A stretch of 64,000 bases of DNA from Spirosoma fluviale (GTDB taxonomy: Bacteria; Bacteroidota; Bacteroidia; Cytophagales; Spirosomataceae): the NCBI RefSeq assembly GCF_900230225.1, contig NZ_OCNH01000003.1, positions 186,001-250,000 on the forward strand, in the 5' to 3' direction. This document shows, one piece after another, positions 25,913-34,052 of the stretch (position 1 is its first letter; each line of letters starts with the position of its first letter). The translations under genes and the position numbers were made by a program. Under the pieces are notes generated by a model. The model saw only the letters and a list, made by a program, of their open reading frames with translations, had not been told where the DNA came from and did no database searches.

Positions 25913-28450
25913 ATGCGCACTCAATTCCTGACCTTTCTTAGTCTGTTAAGTCTGGCTTTGCTTGGCTTTACGACGACCGTCGATACGCCTAACCTCGACA
26001 ACTCGACGTTGCGGGGAAAGCCGTTCAATAACATCACGTTGGAGGCTTCACTTAAGCCGTTCAAGAAAAATGACAAGGCTTATATCCGGCAGGTAGCTAC
26101 CGAATTATTTACGCAATGGTCGGCCCTGCTACGGCATACGGATACGGTTTCTGTCATGCTCTGGACGTCGGATGGGTCGGAGATTCTGGACTACAAGGGG
26201 AAGCTGGATCAACCGCTGGAATGGGCGCGGTATATCGGCAATCCCAATACGGAGCACGAAGTGGGTTCAGGTCCGAAAGAACTCTCCCTTCACGAACGGG
26301 CGTATCTGTACATGGAAAATCCGCCAGCGTTTACGTACGGTGATTTGAAATTTATCATTCAAACGTTAAAAGAAACGGGCAAACGAATAACCGGAAAGCC
26401 CGTTCTGATCGGGGCTACGTTCGATCCGGGGCCGGAGTTTGCCAAATCAGAGTTCAAGTACAGAAAACACCCCGAGATTCTGGGTGGCAATGCCATGGGT
26501 CACAAAACCATGGTCAGTTGTTACTCGACCCTAAACGCCGACGCCGATGCCTATGCCGGGTTTCCCAAAGGCATTCCGGCCAACACGCCTTTTGGTACCT
26601 TTCTGGGGCGGCAGAGCCAGCATTTTCTCACCGATTTAGGCTACGATTACATCTGGCTCAGCAACGGTTTTGGTTTTGGGGTTGAAGGCTGGTCATCGAC
26701 GGGGGCCATCTTCAACGGCAAAGCATTTGCACCCGAAAAACTAGCGAATACCAAAGCCCTGATTGCCGGTTTCTGGAACCTGTTTCGCAAGGAATGCCCG
26801 GCATTTCAGATTCAAACCCGGGGTACGAACCTATCGACCGGGGCCGATTTAGCGCGTGATGGCGTTGATCTAAAACAGATTTACGGCGGCAAGTACAACA
26901 TGCTTCCTCCGCCTAATTCGCCCTGGGCCGCGTTGGACGGTGATTTCGGGCTGGAAATGGTCGGGTATATGTCGCGCATGGCTGAGCTGCCCGACGAGCG
27001 GTATCTGTTCAGGTATTACACACATGACCCTTGGTGGGTCAACAGTCCGTGGCTGGACCGCTACGGGCAGGAGCCGCACGATATTTACCTGCCAATGGCA
27101 GTGGCGCGCATCAATGCAAAGGGCGAGATCAGACTGCCTACCCACCTGAACTTCCTGACGGCTGATAATTCGTATGGCGAAATGCCGTCGCAGGTGCCCG
27201 ACGAAGTAACGCCCCATATTTTGAAAGCCCGCTACGATTCGCCCACGGCACCGGGGCCACTGGTGTGGGTCTATCCGTTTGACGAGTACCATAGCTGGGC
27301 CTATAAACAACCTGACCGATTGCCGGAAATCTATTACGGCGACTGGCTCATCCGACAGGCCATCAACAACGGATTTCCGCTGAATACGATCACGTCGACG
27401 GGCTCGCTCCAGAACGTATTATCAGCCAAACCCACATACTTTAAGGAGTCTATTCTGGTGTCCATCGTGCCGGACGCGGGATCGTCGCTCGAAAAAACGC
27501 TGATCGACTTTGTGCAGCGGGGTGGCAAGCTCCTCGTCTACGGCCCCGCCGACCATGCCGGACCCGCTTTTCTGAATCTGCTGAACCTTCAGAATACCAA
27601 GTCCCTTGAGGGCGAGTTTCAGGTTAAGTCAACGATCATGCTCGACGAACTCACCAAAAAGTACCCTGACAGGATTGTTCACAACGCGTTGTTTTCGGGT
27701 GGGGGCGTAGCGACACAGGTAAAGAACAGTGCCGATGCTGGAACGAAGGTGCTGGCTCAGCTAATGCAGGGAACAACCCAGCGGGACGTGGTCTGGACGC
27801 GCGAAAAGCGAGAATGGAACGGCGGCAAAGTAGCGTATGTTCGCGGCACCAATTCGAGCAAATTCACGGGCGGCAAACTCCTGACGCCCGATGACCCGGA
27901 ACAACTCTTTACCGGCCCGCTCCTGATGCGCTATGTGCTCAGTCAGTTTGGCCTCGACTACCGGGTCGACAAGCGAAATCCATCCGTTAAGAATCCCGTA
28001 CTGACTATTTCGCGGGGCAGCAACGGCTTTTTCTTTTCGGGGTACTGCCCCAATACGACCATTACTCATCGGTTCAAACTACCGCAGGGCGCACCCATTC
28101 TGACAGGCTACGAAACCGAGTTGGCCAATGGCTATTCGGTCTATTCAATGCCCAAAGCCTGGCATCGGGAGAGCCGGGTATTCATCGACCAGCCCGATGG
28201 TATCGTGTCGTGCCAGGAAATGACATCGGGCGTAAAACACATGAAACGATGTATTCGGCTAACGGGCCTGAAAAACGCCACGGTCCGCATCTACCCCGAC
28301 GATGGCATTACAGATCAGACACTGCATGTCTACACGAATACCAGCTACCCCTGGAAAAAAGGGCAAACGGCCTTCAAATCCGGCGATCAGACGTACGGTA
28401 AGCATTACGTAGTCGAAAACGTAACCGGCGATCTGGTAACATTCTGGTGA
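25913..28450 (+). CDS. secreted protein of unknown family, candidate glycoside hydrolase
   Basis: An exported protein of about 845 residues; the N-terminus MRTQFLTFLSLLSLALLGF is a signal peptide. ATG 25913 was chosen because the frame before it runs through the palindrome. I do not recognise a named family. The central part (about 30-480) has barrel-like features: LEASLKPFKKNDKAYI, GATFDPGPEF, GYDYIWLSNGFGFGVEGWS, IQTRGTNLSTG, ERYLFRYYTHDPWW. Aromatic and acidic residues are frequent, as in (beta/alpha)8 glycosidases. About residues 520-570 resemble a glutamine-amidotransferase-like domain (DAGSSLEKTLIDFVQRGGKL followed by VYGPADHAGPAFL), an arrangement known from some barrel glycosidases. 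A C-terminal beta-rich part follows. The PUL-like context fits a polysaccharidase; the activity is inference. Confidence 0.6.
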   Translation: MRTQFLTFLSLLSLALLGFTTTVDTPNLDNSTLRGKPFNNITLEASLKPFKKNDKAYIRQVATELFTQWSALLRHTDTVSVMLWTSDGSEILDYKGKLDQPLEWARYIGNPNTEHEVGSGPKELSLHERAYLYMENPPAFTYGDLKFIIQTLKETGKRITGKPVLIGATFDPGPEFAKSEFKYRKHPEILGGNAMGHKTMVSCYSTLNADADAYAGFPKGIPANTPFGTFLGRQSQHFLTDLGYDYIWLSNGFGFGVEGWSSTGAIFNGKAFAPEKLANTKALIAGFWNLFRKECPAFQIQTRGTNLSTGADLARDGVDLKQIYGGKYNMLPPPNSPWAALDGDFGLEMVGYMSRMAELPDERYLFRYYTHDPWWVNSPWLDRYGQEPHDIYLPMAVARINAKGEIRLPTHLNFLTADNSYGEMPSQVPDEVTPHILKARYDSPTAPGPLVWVYPFDEYHSWAYKQPDRLPEIYYGDWLIRQAINNGFPLNTITSTGSLQNVLSAKPTYFKESILVSIVPDAGSSLEKTLIDFVQRGGKLLVYGPADHAGPAFLNLLNLQNTKSLEGEFQVKSTIMLDELTKKYPDRIVHNALFSGGGVATQVKNSADAGTKVLAQLMQGTTQRDVVWTREKREWNGGKVAYVRGTNSSKFTGGKLLTPDDPEQLFTGPLLMRYVLSQFGLDYRVDKRNPSVKNPVLTISRGSNGFFFSGYCPNTTITHRFKLPQGAPILTGYETELANGYSVYSMPKAWHRESRVFIDQPDGIVSCQEMTSGVKHMKRCIRLTGLKNATVRIYPDDGITDQTLHVYTNTSYPWKKGQTAFKSGDQTYGKHYVVENVTGDLVTFW

Positions 28451-28499
28451 TTGATACTGAGGCCTACCGACAGTTTAAATGCATTAATTGATAACGGAA

Positions 28500-29453
28500 A
28501 TGAAAACACACATCGGGAAACTCTTACTGCTGCTGATTGGACTGAATGCCCCATTCGTTTCAGCCACCGACAAGTCTGTATTTCAGCCATTAACACAACC
28601 GGAAGTTGCCGATGAACCAACCCGCATCCGCGATGTTGTTTACGGACACAAGTTCGGAACGGCGCTCACGATGGATGTTCTTAAACCGGCTAAACCCAAC
28701 GGCATTGGTGTTATTTTTACCCTGAGCGGAGGCTGGCATTCGGACATCAGCATGATTGAAAAACGCCGGAAGCATTTCCATTACTTCACCGACCGGGGCC
28801 AAACGGTATTCCTTGTCATTCACAGCTCGGCACCCAAATTTCAGGTTAGCGAAGTCATTCAGGATATTCACCGGGCCGTTCGATTCATTCGATTTCACGC
28901 GGCCGAGTACGGCGTGAATCCCAATAGGCTGGGTATTTCGGGTATGAGTTCGGGCGGGCACCTGTCCTTGTGCATCGGCACCGGCGTTGGTCGCCCCCGC
29001 TTACCGGATACGACGCAGCGAAGCCCCGCTGCTACGCTCGATTCTGTCGACCGGGTCTCCAGTCGGGTGCAGGCAGTGGCCTGTTTCTTCCCGCCAGCCG
29101 ATCTGGCTAATTTTGGAAATCCGAACCGCTTATTTGTCGAATGCGATACCGTTAGGCGGTACTGGCCGCAGTTTGGCGTTGACGGGAAATCGAGAGCGGA
29201 GAAGCTGAGGCTGATGGAGTCGTTATCTCCATTGATGGCCATTGCTCCGGATACCCCGCCAACCCTGATTTTACACGGGACGGTCGACCCGATCGTGCCG
29301 CTTGAGCAATCCGAGCGGTTCATTGACAAGCTAAAAAAAACGGGCGTGCCCGCTCAACTGATCGTACATCAGGGTGGCGGGCATGGCTGGGACGAAACCT
29401 GGGAGTCGGACCTGGGCGTGCTGGCCAATTGGTTTGAGAAATATCTTCGGTAA
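28500..29453 (+). CDS. exported alpha/beta-hydrolase, esterase-like
   Basis: A 317-residue exported hydrolase. ATG 28500 gives the signal peptide MKTHIGKLLLLLIGLNAPFVSA; a TTG four codons upstream is less likely. The nucleophile elbow is GMSSGGH with Ser150, and the other triad members are in HGTVDPIVPLEQ (Asp) and HQGGGHGWDE (His). The strand LSGGWHSD (75-82) provides an oxyanion 'GGW' as in carbohydrate esterases and prolyl-oligopeptidase-like enzymes. In the SusCD cluster it probably removes acyl groups from the glycan. The gene is 49 bp after the unknown protein and 27 bp before the SGNH gene, so all three are likely on one transcript. Confidence 0.85.
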   Translation: MKTHIGKLLLLLIGLNAPFVSATDKSVFQPLTQPEVADEPTRIRDVVYGHKFGTALTMDVLKPAKPNGIGVIFTLSGGWHSDISMIEKRRKHFHYFTDRGQTVFLVIHSSAPKFQVSEVIQDIHRAVRFIRFHAAEYGVNPNRLGISGMSSGGHLSLCIGTGVGRPRLPDTTQRSPAATLDSVDRVSSRVQAVACFFPPADLANFGNPNRLFVECDTVRRYWPQFGVDGKSRAEKLRLMESLSPLMAIAPDTPPTLILHGTVDPIVPLEQSERFIDKLKKTGVPAQLIVHQGGGHGWDETWESDLGVLANWFEKYLR

Positions 29454-29480
29454 ATTGCCCAACCTGTCTATGCCCTGTTT

Positions 29481-30197
29481 ATGAACAAAATCTACGTAGT
29501 CCTTACCTTACTCATAGTCCTGACCATCAGTGCCAAAGCTCAATCGTCTTCCATCGCCGATTCGGCCACGTATTTAGCAAACATAAAACTGGAACTAACC
29601 GTACAGTGGCCCAAAAACCGAACCATCAATCTGGTGTTTCATGGGCATTCTGTACCCGCAGGCTTTTGGCACGACCACGAGGTACATACGCTGGAATCGT
29701 ATCCGAATCTGGTGCTGGCCCAACTGAAAAAGCAGTACCCCTATGCGGTCATTAATATTATCGTTACGGCCATTGGCGGAGAAAATGCGATAAAAGGACA
29801 AGCCCGCTTTGAGCAGGAGGTACTCGTGCATAAACCCGATGTGCTGTTCATCGACTATGCCCTCAACGACCGGTTCTCGGACATCGGCAAGGTGAAAGAA
29901 GCCTGGTCGAAGATGGTGGAAGCCGCCCTGGCTCGAAACGTAAAAGTCATCCTTTTAACGCCCTCGCCCGACCAGCGGCTGAACATTCTGGATGCGGCCA
30001 ACCCGCTGGAGCCGCACGTTCAGCAAATTCACCAGCTGGTAAAGCAGTACAATGTAGGCCTGGCAGACCCGTACACCCAGTTTAAACGGGTAGCCAAAGG
30101 CGGGGAACTGACCAACTACATGTCGCACGTGAACCACCCGAACCGAGCCGGTCATGAGCTCATTACCAGCGAAATTCTGAAATGGTTTACGAAGTAA
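29481..30197 (+). CDS. exported SGNH/GDSL hydrolase with altered block V
   Basis: A 238-residue exported enzyme with a signal peptide (MNKIYVVLTLLIVLTISAKA). The SGNH blocks are Ser57 in HGHSVPAG, Gly100 in AIGGEN, Asn129 in YALNDRF and His219 in NHPNRAGH. The block V aspartate three residues before the His (DxxH) is here histidine (HVNH, 216-219), an unusual change. In Sus-linked clusters such enzymes are usually acetylesterases of xylan or pectin; this role is inferred. The end of the gene overlaps the end of the convergent GntR gene by 11 bp. Confidence 0.8.
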   Translation: MNKIYVVLTLLIVLTISAKAQSSSIADSATYLANIKLELTVQWPKNRTINLVFHGHSVPAGFWHDHEVHTLESYPNLVLAQLKKQYPYAVINIIVTAIGGENAIKGQARFEQEVLVHKPDVLFIDYALNDRFSDIGKVKEAWSKMVEAALARNVKVILLTPSPDQRLNILDAANPLEPHVQQIHQLVKQYNVGLADPYTQFKRVAKGGELTNYMSHVNHPNRAGHELITSEILKWFTK

Positions 30198-30987
30198 TTG
30201 GGCTGGGCTGCCGGTAGTCGTGTTCAGGACTGGCAATAACGGCGAACTTATACTTATCGCCGTGGTAATACGACTGTTCAATTTCCACGACCTTGTCGCC
30301 GGTGCAGATAACGGCACTGTCGAGCACAAAGACGGGCGTTGGCTTGCTGAGGTCAAAATTAGTGGTGTTGGGTTCCAGAATTTTTACGCCTAGTGTCTGC
30401 TGAACTTCGTCGATTTTTAAATGATAGTTGTTCTCGTAGACTTTAAAGTAAGAGACTTCCGTAGGTATTCTGTTGATTTTGGGACACAACGTCAGGGAAA
30501 TGTATTTGACTTCATCTTTAATTAGTAGCTCATCCGCATAGCGCAGCTGATGAATTTTCAGCGCCGGACCTTCAATGATAAAGTGACGGCCATTGATTTC
30601 GGACGAGATGCCGTCCTGTAAAATCGTTTTCTCCAGCACAATGTTCCTGGGGGTAAATCCTTCGGCAATCAGACTATCGTGAAAACCGCGTCGGGTGGCA
30701 TAGATCGAGCCAAGCGTACGGAGCAAATGGTGATCTTCCGTCCGGTTCAGCACGTAGGTTCCTTTGCCCTTTATTCGCCGTGCCCAGCCTTTGGATTCAA
30801 TTTCGAGGAGTGTTTTGCGGGCCGTTGTATTACTGATGTTGAATGTTTTGATAAGCTCATTTTCGGATGGGATCTGGTCGCCCGGCAGTAGTTCACCATT
30901 TTTTATCTTTTCAATAATGCTCTCGCTCAGCGCAATGAATTTCGCTTTTGGAGGGGTGGATGGAGCCGTTGTCCGTTTCTTTTCCAT
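30187..30987 (-). CDS. GntR-family (HutC/UTRA) transcriptional regulator
   Basis: A 266-residue DNA-binding repressor-like protein. Residues about 15-80 form the winged helix of GntR proteins (KIKNGELLPGDQIPSENEL, then FNISNTTARKTLLEIESKGW, RRIKGKGTYV). From about 105 the sequence has a UTRA-type ligand domain (STARKT...; IVLEKTILQDGISSEI, VKYISLTLCPKI, ending VVEIEQSYYHGDKYKF). The ligand is probably a sugar phosphate or uronate from the locus, but cannot be told. It is convergent to the esterase genes, and a perfect palindrome lies just upstream of its start. Confidence 0.88.
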   Translation of the reverse strand: MEKKRTTAPSTPPKAKFIALSESIIEKIKNGELLPGDQIPSENELIKTFNISNTTARKTLLEIESKGWARRIKGKGTYVLNRTEDHHLLRTLGSIYATRRGFHDSLIAEGFTPRNIVLEKTILQDGISSEINGRHFIIEGPALKIHQLRYADELLIKDEVKYISLTLCPKINRIPTEVSYFKVYENNYHLKIDEVQQTLGVKILEPNTTNFDLSKPTPVFVLDSAVICTGDKVVEIEQSYYHGDKYKFAVIASPEHDYRQPSPITS

Positions 30988-30990
30988 TCA

Positions 30991-31002
30991 ATTGTCGACA
31001 AT
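30991..31002. promoter_or_regulatory. putative autoregulatory operator ATTGTCGACAAT
   Basis: A perfect 12-bp palindrome three bases upstream of the GntR start codon. It has the GT-N2-AC core typical for GntR-family sites. The position suggests autoregulation; binding is inferred. Confidence 0.5.
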
Positions 31003-31138
31003 AATGAGCTAACGTGCCTCAGAAAACAGGCCCTGTCAAAAGGGTTATCGCTTCAGCAAGTTGTGTAAATATAGCAGACCGGGCAATTGATCCCTACCCA
31101 TAACCGCAGGTGACAAACGCCCGGAACGGGTGAATGGC

Positions 31139-32005
31139 TTACTTTTTAGGGGCAAAAAAACGCAGGGCATTGTAAATGGCCTGATGGGCAATGGTGGCAT
31201 GGTCCTCGTCCGGCAGGTAATCGAAGTAGACAGTCATGGTACCGGGCTTACTCTTCTTTATTTTTTCGGCCAGCAGATTGGCATCCACTTCCATAACCCG
31301 GGGGATTTCGGTTGGCGTCAGCCCTTCCTTCCCGACACCAATGTAAACGTTGGTTTGCCGGTTTTCGGCGCGTTCCAACGGGCTGGCGTCGAGGTTCAAC
31401 AGCGAGCCGTTGTCCCACCACAAACTTGGGCTTGTAATGATGTACTGTGTAAAGAGCATGGTTTTTTTCAACAGTACTTCGGTAGCCAGCAGACCTCCTA
31501 ATGATTGCCCGATCAGGGTCTTAGCCTCATTCGTCCTATAATTCTTCTCCATATAAGGCACCAGTTCTTTTTCCAGAAACTGAATGAAGTTCTCCGAATG
31601 GCCAGACGTAGGGTATTTCTTTTTATCCGCGTCAATCGTTGTCGGAAAAGTGAAATCCCGCCGTCGGTCAACCGTGGCAATACCAACAATAATCGACTTC
31701 GGGGCTATGTTGATCCACTCAAACGCAGTGAATTGATACAGCCCTACTACGTGAATAAAATCTTCGTCTGCCGAGCCATCCAGCAAATACACTACCGGGT
31801 ATTTCAGGGTGTCTTTTGGGTCGTAGCCCGGAGGCAGATAGATGTTCAGGGTTCTTTTTTCGTTGAGGATACGGGATTGTATTTCGATAATTTCGCCGAG
31901 CACAAATGGCTTTTTACCAGACGGTTGGCTTGCTTTTTGTGCTTGCCCGAATGCAGTCAGGCTAAACAGGATAACGCAGAAAAACAGACTTACTTTTTTA
32001 ATCAC
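31139..32005 (-). CDS. exported alpha/beta-hydrolase-fold esterase (Fes/esterase D-like)
   Basis: A 288-residue exported hydrolase, starting with GTG 32005, with a signal peptide MIKKVSLFFCVILFSLTAFGQA. The esterase-D/enterochelin-esterase-like order is clear: RTLNIYLPPGYDP (51-63), PVVYLLDGSADEDF (70-83), a GIATVDRRRDFTFP loop, ENFIQFLEKELVPYMEKNYR (138-157) and the nucleophile GQSLGG with Ser168. A late His is in PDEDHATIAHQ. It may act on feruloyl or acetyl esters, which would fit the nearby carbohydrate locus, but siderophore esters are also possible. It is transcribed away from the Sus genes and stands alone. Confidence 0.8.
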   Translation of the reverse strand: MIKKVSLFFCVILFSLTAFGQAQKASQPSGKKPFVLGEIIEIQSRILNEKRTLNIYLPPGYDPKDTLKYPVVYLLDGSADEDFIHVVGLYQFTAFEWINIAPKSIIVGIATVDRRRDFTFPTTIDADKKKYPTSGHSENFIQFLEKELVPYMEKNYRTNEAKTLIGQSLGGLLATEVLLKKTMLFTQYIITSPSLWWDNGSLLNLDASPLERAENRQTNVYIGVGKEGLTPTEIPRVMEVDANLLAEKIKKSKPGTMTVYFDYLPDEDHATIAHQAIYNALRFFAPKK

Positions 32006-32773
32006 GTTCAGATTAAGTTAGCCGCCATCATCAACCAGTTCGGTACTAATTGGCGGGTTAAATACGGTAGGAGTCTAGTTGACGAAACAAGGGTTCGTAT
32101 AAAAGTCTGCTAAATTAAGTGCTATTCGATCAAGAAGGAATAAAGTAGTACCTAAAGCACGTAAACCATTTTCGGTAGGCGGGGTTTGTTTCACACACTG
32201 CCTATCCGCCTTATGACTATCCGGCTTCAGCAATAGTGGCAGCAACCTAACGAATCTCTCTGGTTTTTACCCGGCCTGATGGGGCTGTTTTCCAAAGAGT
32301 GACATCGTCGATACCCTTTAGTTTCAAATCGACACTTTGGGCCAAATTTCCTGGCGAACACTGTGTGAAAACGCGAAAGTCGGATTGGCTTCAGTTACCG
32401 GTTCGGTGAAGCGGTTTCTAACGTGAGGGAAAAAGCAGAGCATGCAACTGATATGGCATCGAATGATAATAGTTTTACTATTGTTGCCTTCATTTTCAGT
32501 ACATATACGCTCAATATATAGTATTATATGGTTATTATTTGTAAGATTTCCTTATTAAGTAAATAAAAACATAGCATGAAGATGCATCTATATTGACTAA
32601 AAAAAATTCGATTGTACGTACGATAATTTGTAGATAGCGCCTTAAAATTTAGTACTAACGTTCAGGTTTGATGAATAGTAATTAATCAACGATGAGTTTG
32701 ACTTTTCTGGGGGTCTACATGAATGACAGACACTTCGTTTTTGAGCAAGCAGAACACGTGAAAAACGCAACAG
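32006..32773. other. 768-bp non-coding region
   Basis: No gene or RNA recognised. The right half (about 32450-32700) is AT-rich. It contains ATTGTACGTACGAT at 32611-32624, a 14-bp palindrome with one mismatch, and small hairpins such as AATAGT/ACTATT near 32467. It presumably holds the upstream region of the esterase gene and downstream sequence of the response-regulator gene. Confidence 0.5.
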
Positions 32774-33238
32774 CTAAGGGTGTGTCGGGAGTGTAACAGC
32801 CTCAAGCCAATAGCGTCTGAACGTGTAAAAACAGTTTAACCATTGATGATAACTTATAGGCTTTACAATGTATGAGGCAATGCTGAATGTATACGCTTGT
32901 TCTATGTCTTGTCGATCTGTAGAGTTGCTCAACACAACAACGGGTAATTGCCGGAAAACAAGGTGATTTTTCAGAGACTCGAGGAGCGCGATACCATCTT
33001 CCCGACGAGGTAAATACAAATCGGTTAGAATAAGTCGGGGAAGTTCTTTCTCCGCCAACAGACAGGCATTTAAATGATTGATTACCTGTGCCGTATTATT
33101 CATCCACAATGGTTCTACTTCAGGAAAGCATTGGGAGAGGGCAGAGCGAATTATAAGCCAGTGATCAGCATTATCTTCTATGACTAAAATAGGAATCCTG
33201 GGTACTTTACGACGTCGTGTACTGGGTAGCTTAGCCAT
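32774..33238 (-). CDS. single-domain response regulator (CheY/Rcp-like)
   Basis: A 154-residue cytoplasmic receiver domain without an output domain. Acidic residues Glu21 and Asp22 follow the first strand (PILVIEDN), the phosphorylatable Asp73 is in LILTDLYLP, a Ser at about 104 is in VVVLSNS, and Lys126 is in YIVKPIS. All the key residues are there. After the receiver the tail RYWLEAVTLPTHP is kept, and a near copy of it ends the LytTR-receiver protein at 34053, so the two receivers are paralogous. No histidine kinase is next to it. The start is ATG 33238. Confidence 0.88.
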   Translation of the reverse strand: MAKLPSTRRRKVPRIPILVIEDNADHWLIIRSALSQCFPEVEPLWMNNTAQVINHLNACLLAEKELPRLILTDLYLPRREDGIALLESLKNHLVFRQLPVVVLSNSTDRQDIEQAYTFSIASYIVKPISYHQWLNCFYTFRRYWLEAVTLPTHP

Positions 33239-34052
33239 AGATTTTATAGTAAATGTTGAGCCGGTTTATTCAAATCAAATATATCCAGAATAACACTTAC
33301 TTTTTCGTTGGACTAGAATTTTGTTCCTCCTTTTTTAATATACTTATCGTACGACATTTTTTTTATTGAAAACCTATTCTTCTGAATGAATATGTTAATT
33401 GGTGAATTGAGGAAGTGGTTTATAATGTCTGATTTATATTAATTTCTTTTGTATTAATGGCTTAAAATAATAAAATAAAAGTAAAAAAAATAAGTCACCA
33501 AAATAAGTATATTAATTAAGTATACTATTTACAATCGACTGAATTTCAGTGACTAAGTTGGCCATAGAAATGAAATGTCTAGAATAGAATTGTTCTACCT
33601 AAAAGGTATTTTTTACTTGGGTTAACTATAAAAACTACCTACCTGAATAAAATCGCTGGAAGTGACGTTTGATTTATCATGACTCTTTTTTACAACGCAG
33701 AGTACATAGTTGTTTAAAAGTGATGTTGTTGAGCGCATGTTCATCAGGAAAAGGCGCTTTTTAGGGTATTTAATTGGCTTCTTCAGGTGTAAATTTTTGC
33801 TAAAGTGTATCATAAAAGTTATTTACGGTTTATTTAAATCGATTAATAGTTTGTCAAGATCGAAGAATGTATTCATGTGCGGATTTATTTATGGGAATTT
33901 CTTTGTGAGATAGATAAAATCGGATGACTGGCCAATCATAACGGGAATGAACTAAGCAAATTAGTCTAATGCTCTGATGAGCATACAGTTACCTAAGACG
34001 ACCAGGGTGCATTTACGTAACACAACGAGGAAAAGTTTTTATTTAAATTGGT
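33239..34052. other. 814-bp very AT-rich region between two regulator genes
   Basis: Long runs of A/T (for example around 33360-33540) contrast with the roughly half-GC coding DNA on both sides. Two open frames of 60-70 codons (33622-33813 minus and 33710-33913 plus) overlap each other in opposite directions, show AT-driven Lys/Phe/Ile content and are not convincing as genes. TCGTACGA at about 33347-33354 is a perfect 8-bp palindrome. It may be foreign DNA, a remnant of a lost gene or a long regulatory region. Confidence 0.55.

Noticed and set aside
32611..32624. ATTGTACGTACGAT as an operator
   Set aside because: One mismatch, no gene start next to it and no second full copy; kept only as a note in the region entry.
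33622..33913. Two short overlapping open frames in the AT-rich island
   Set aside because: They overlap in opposite directions, have AT-driven amino acid content, no ribosome site and no family features.
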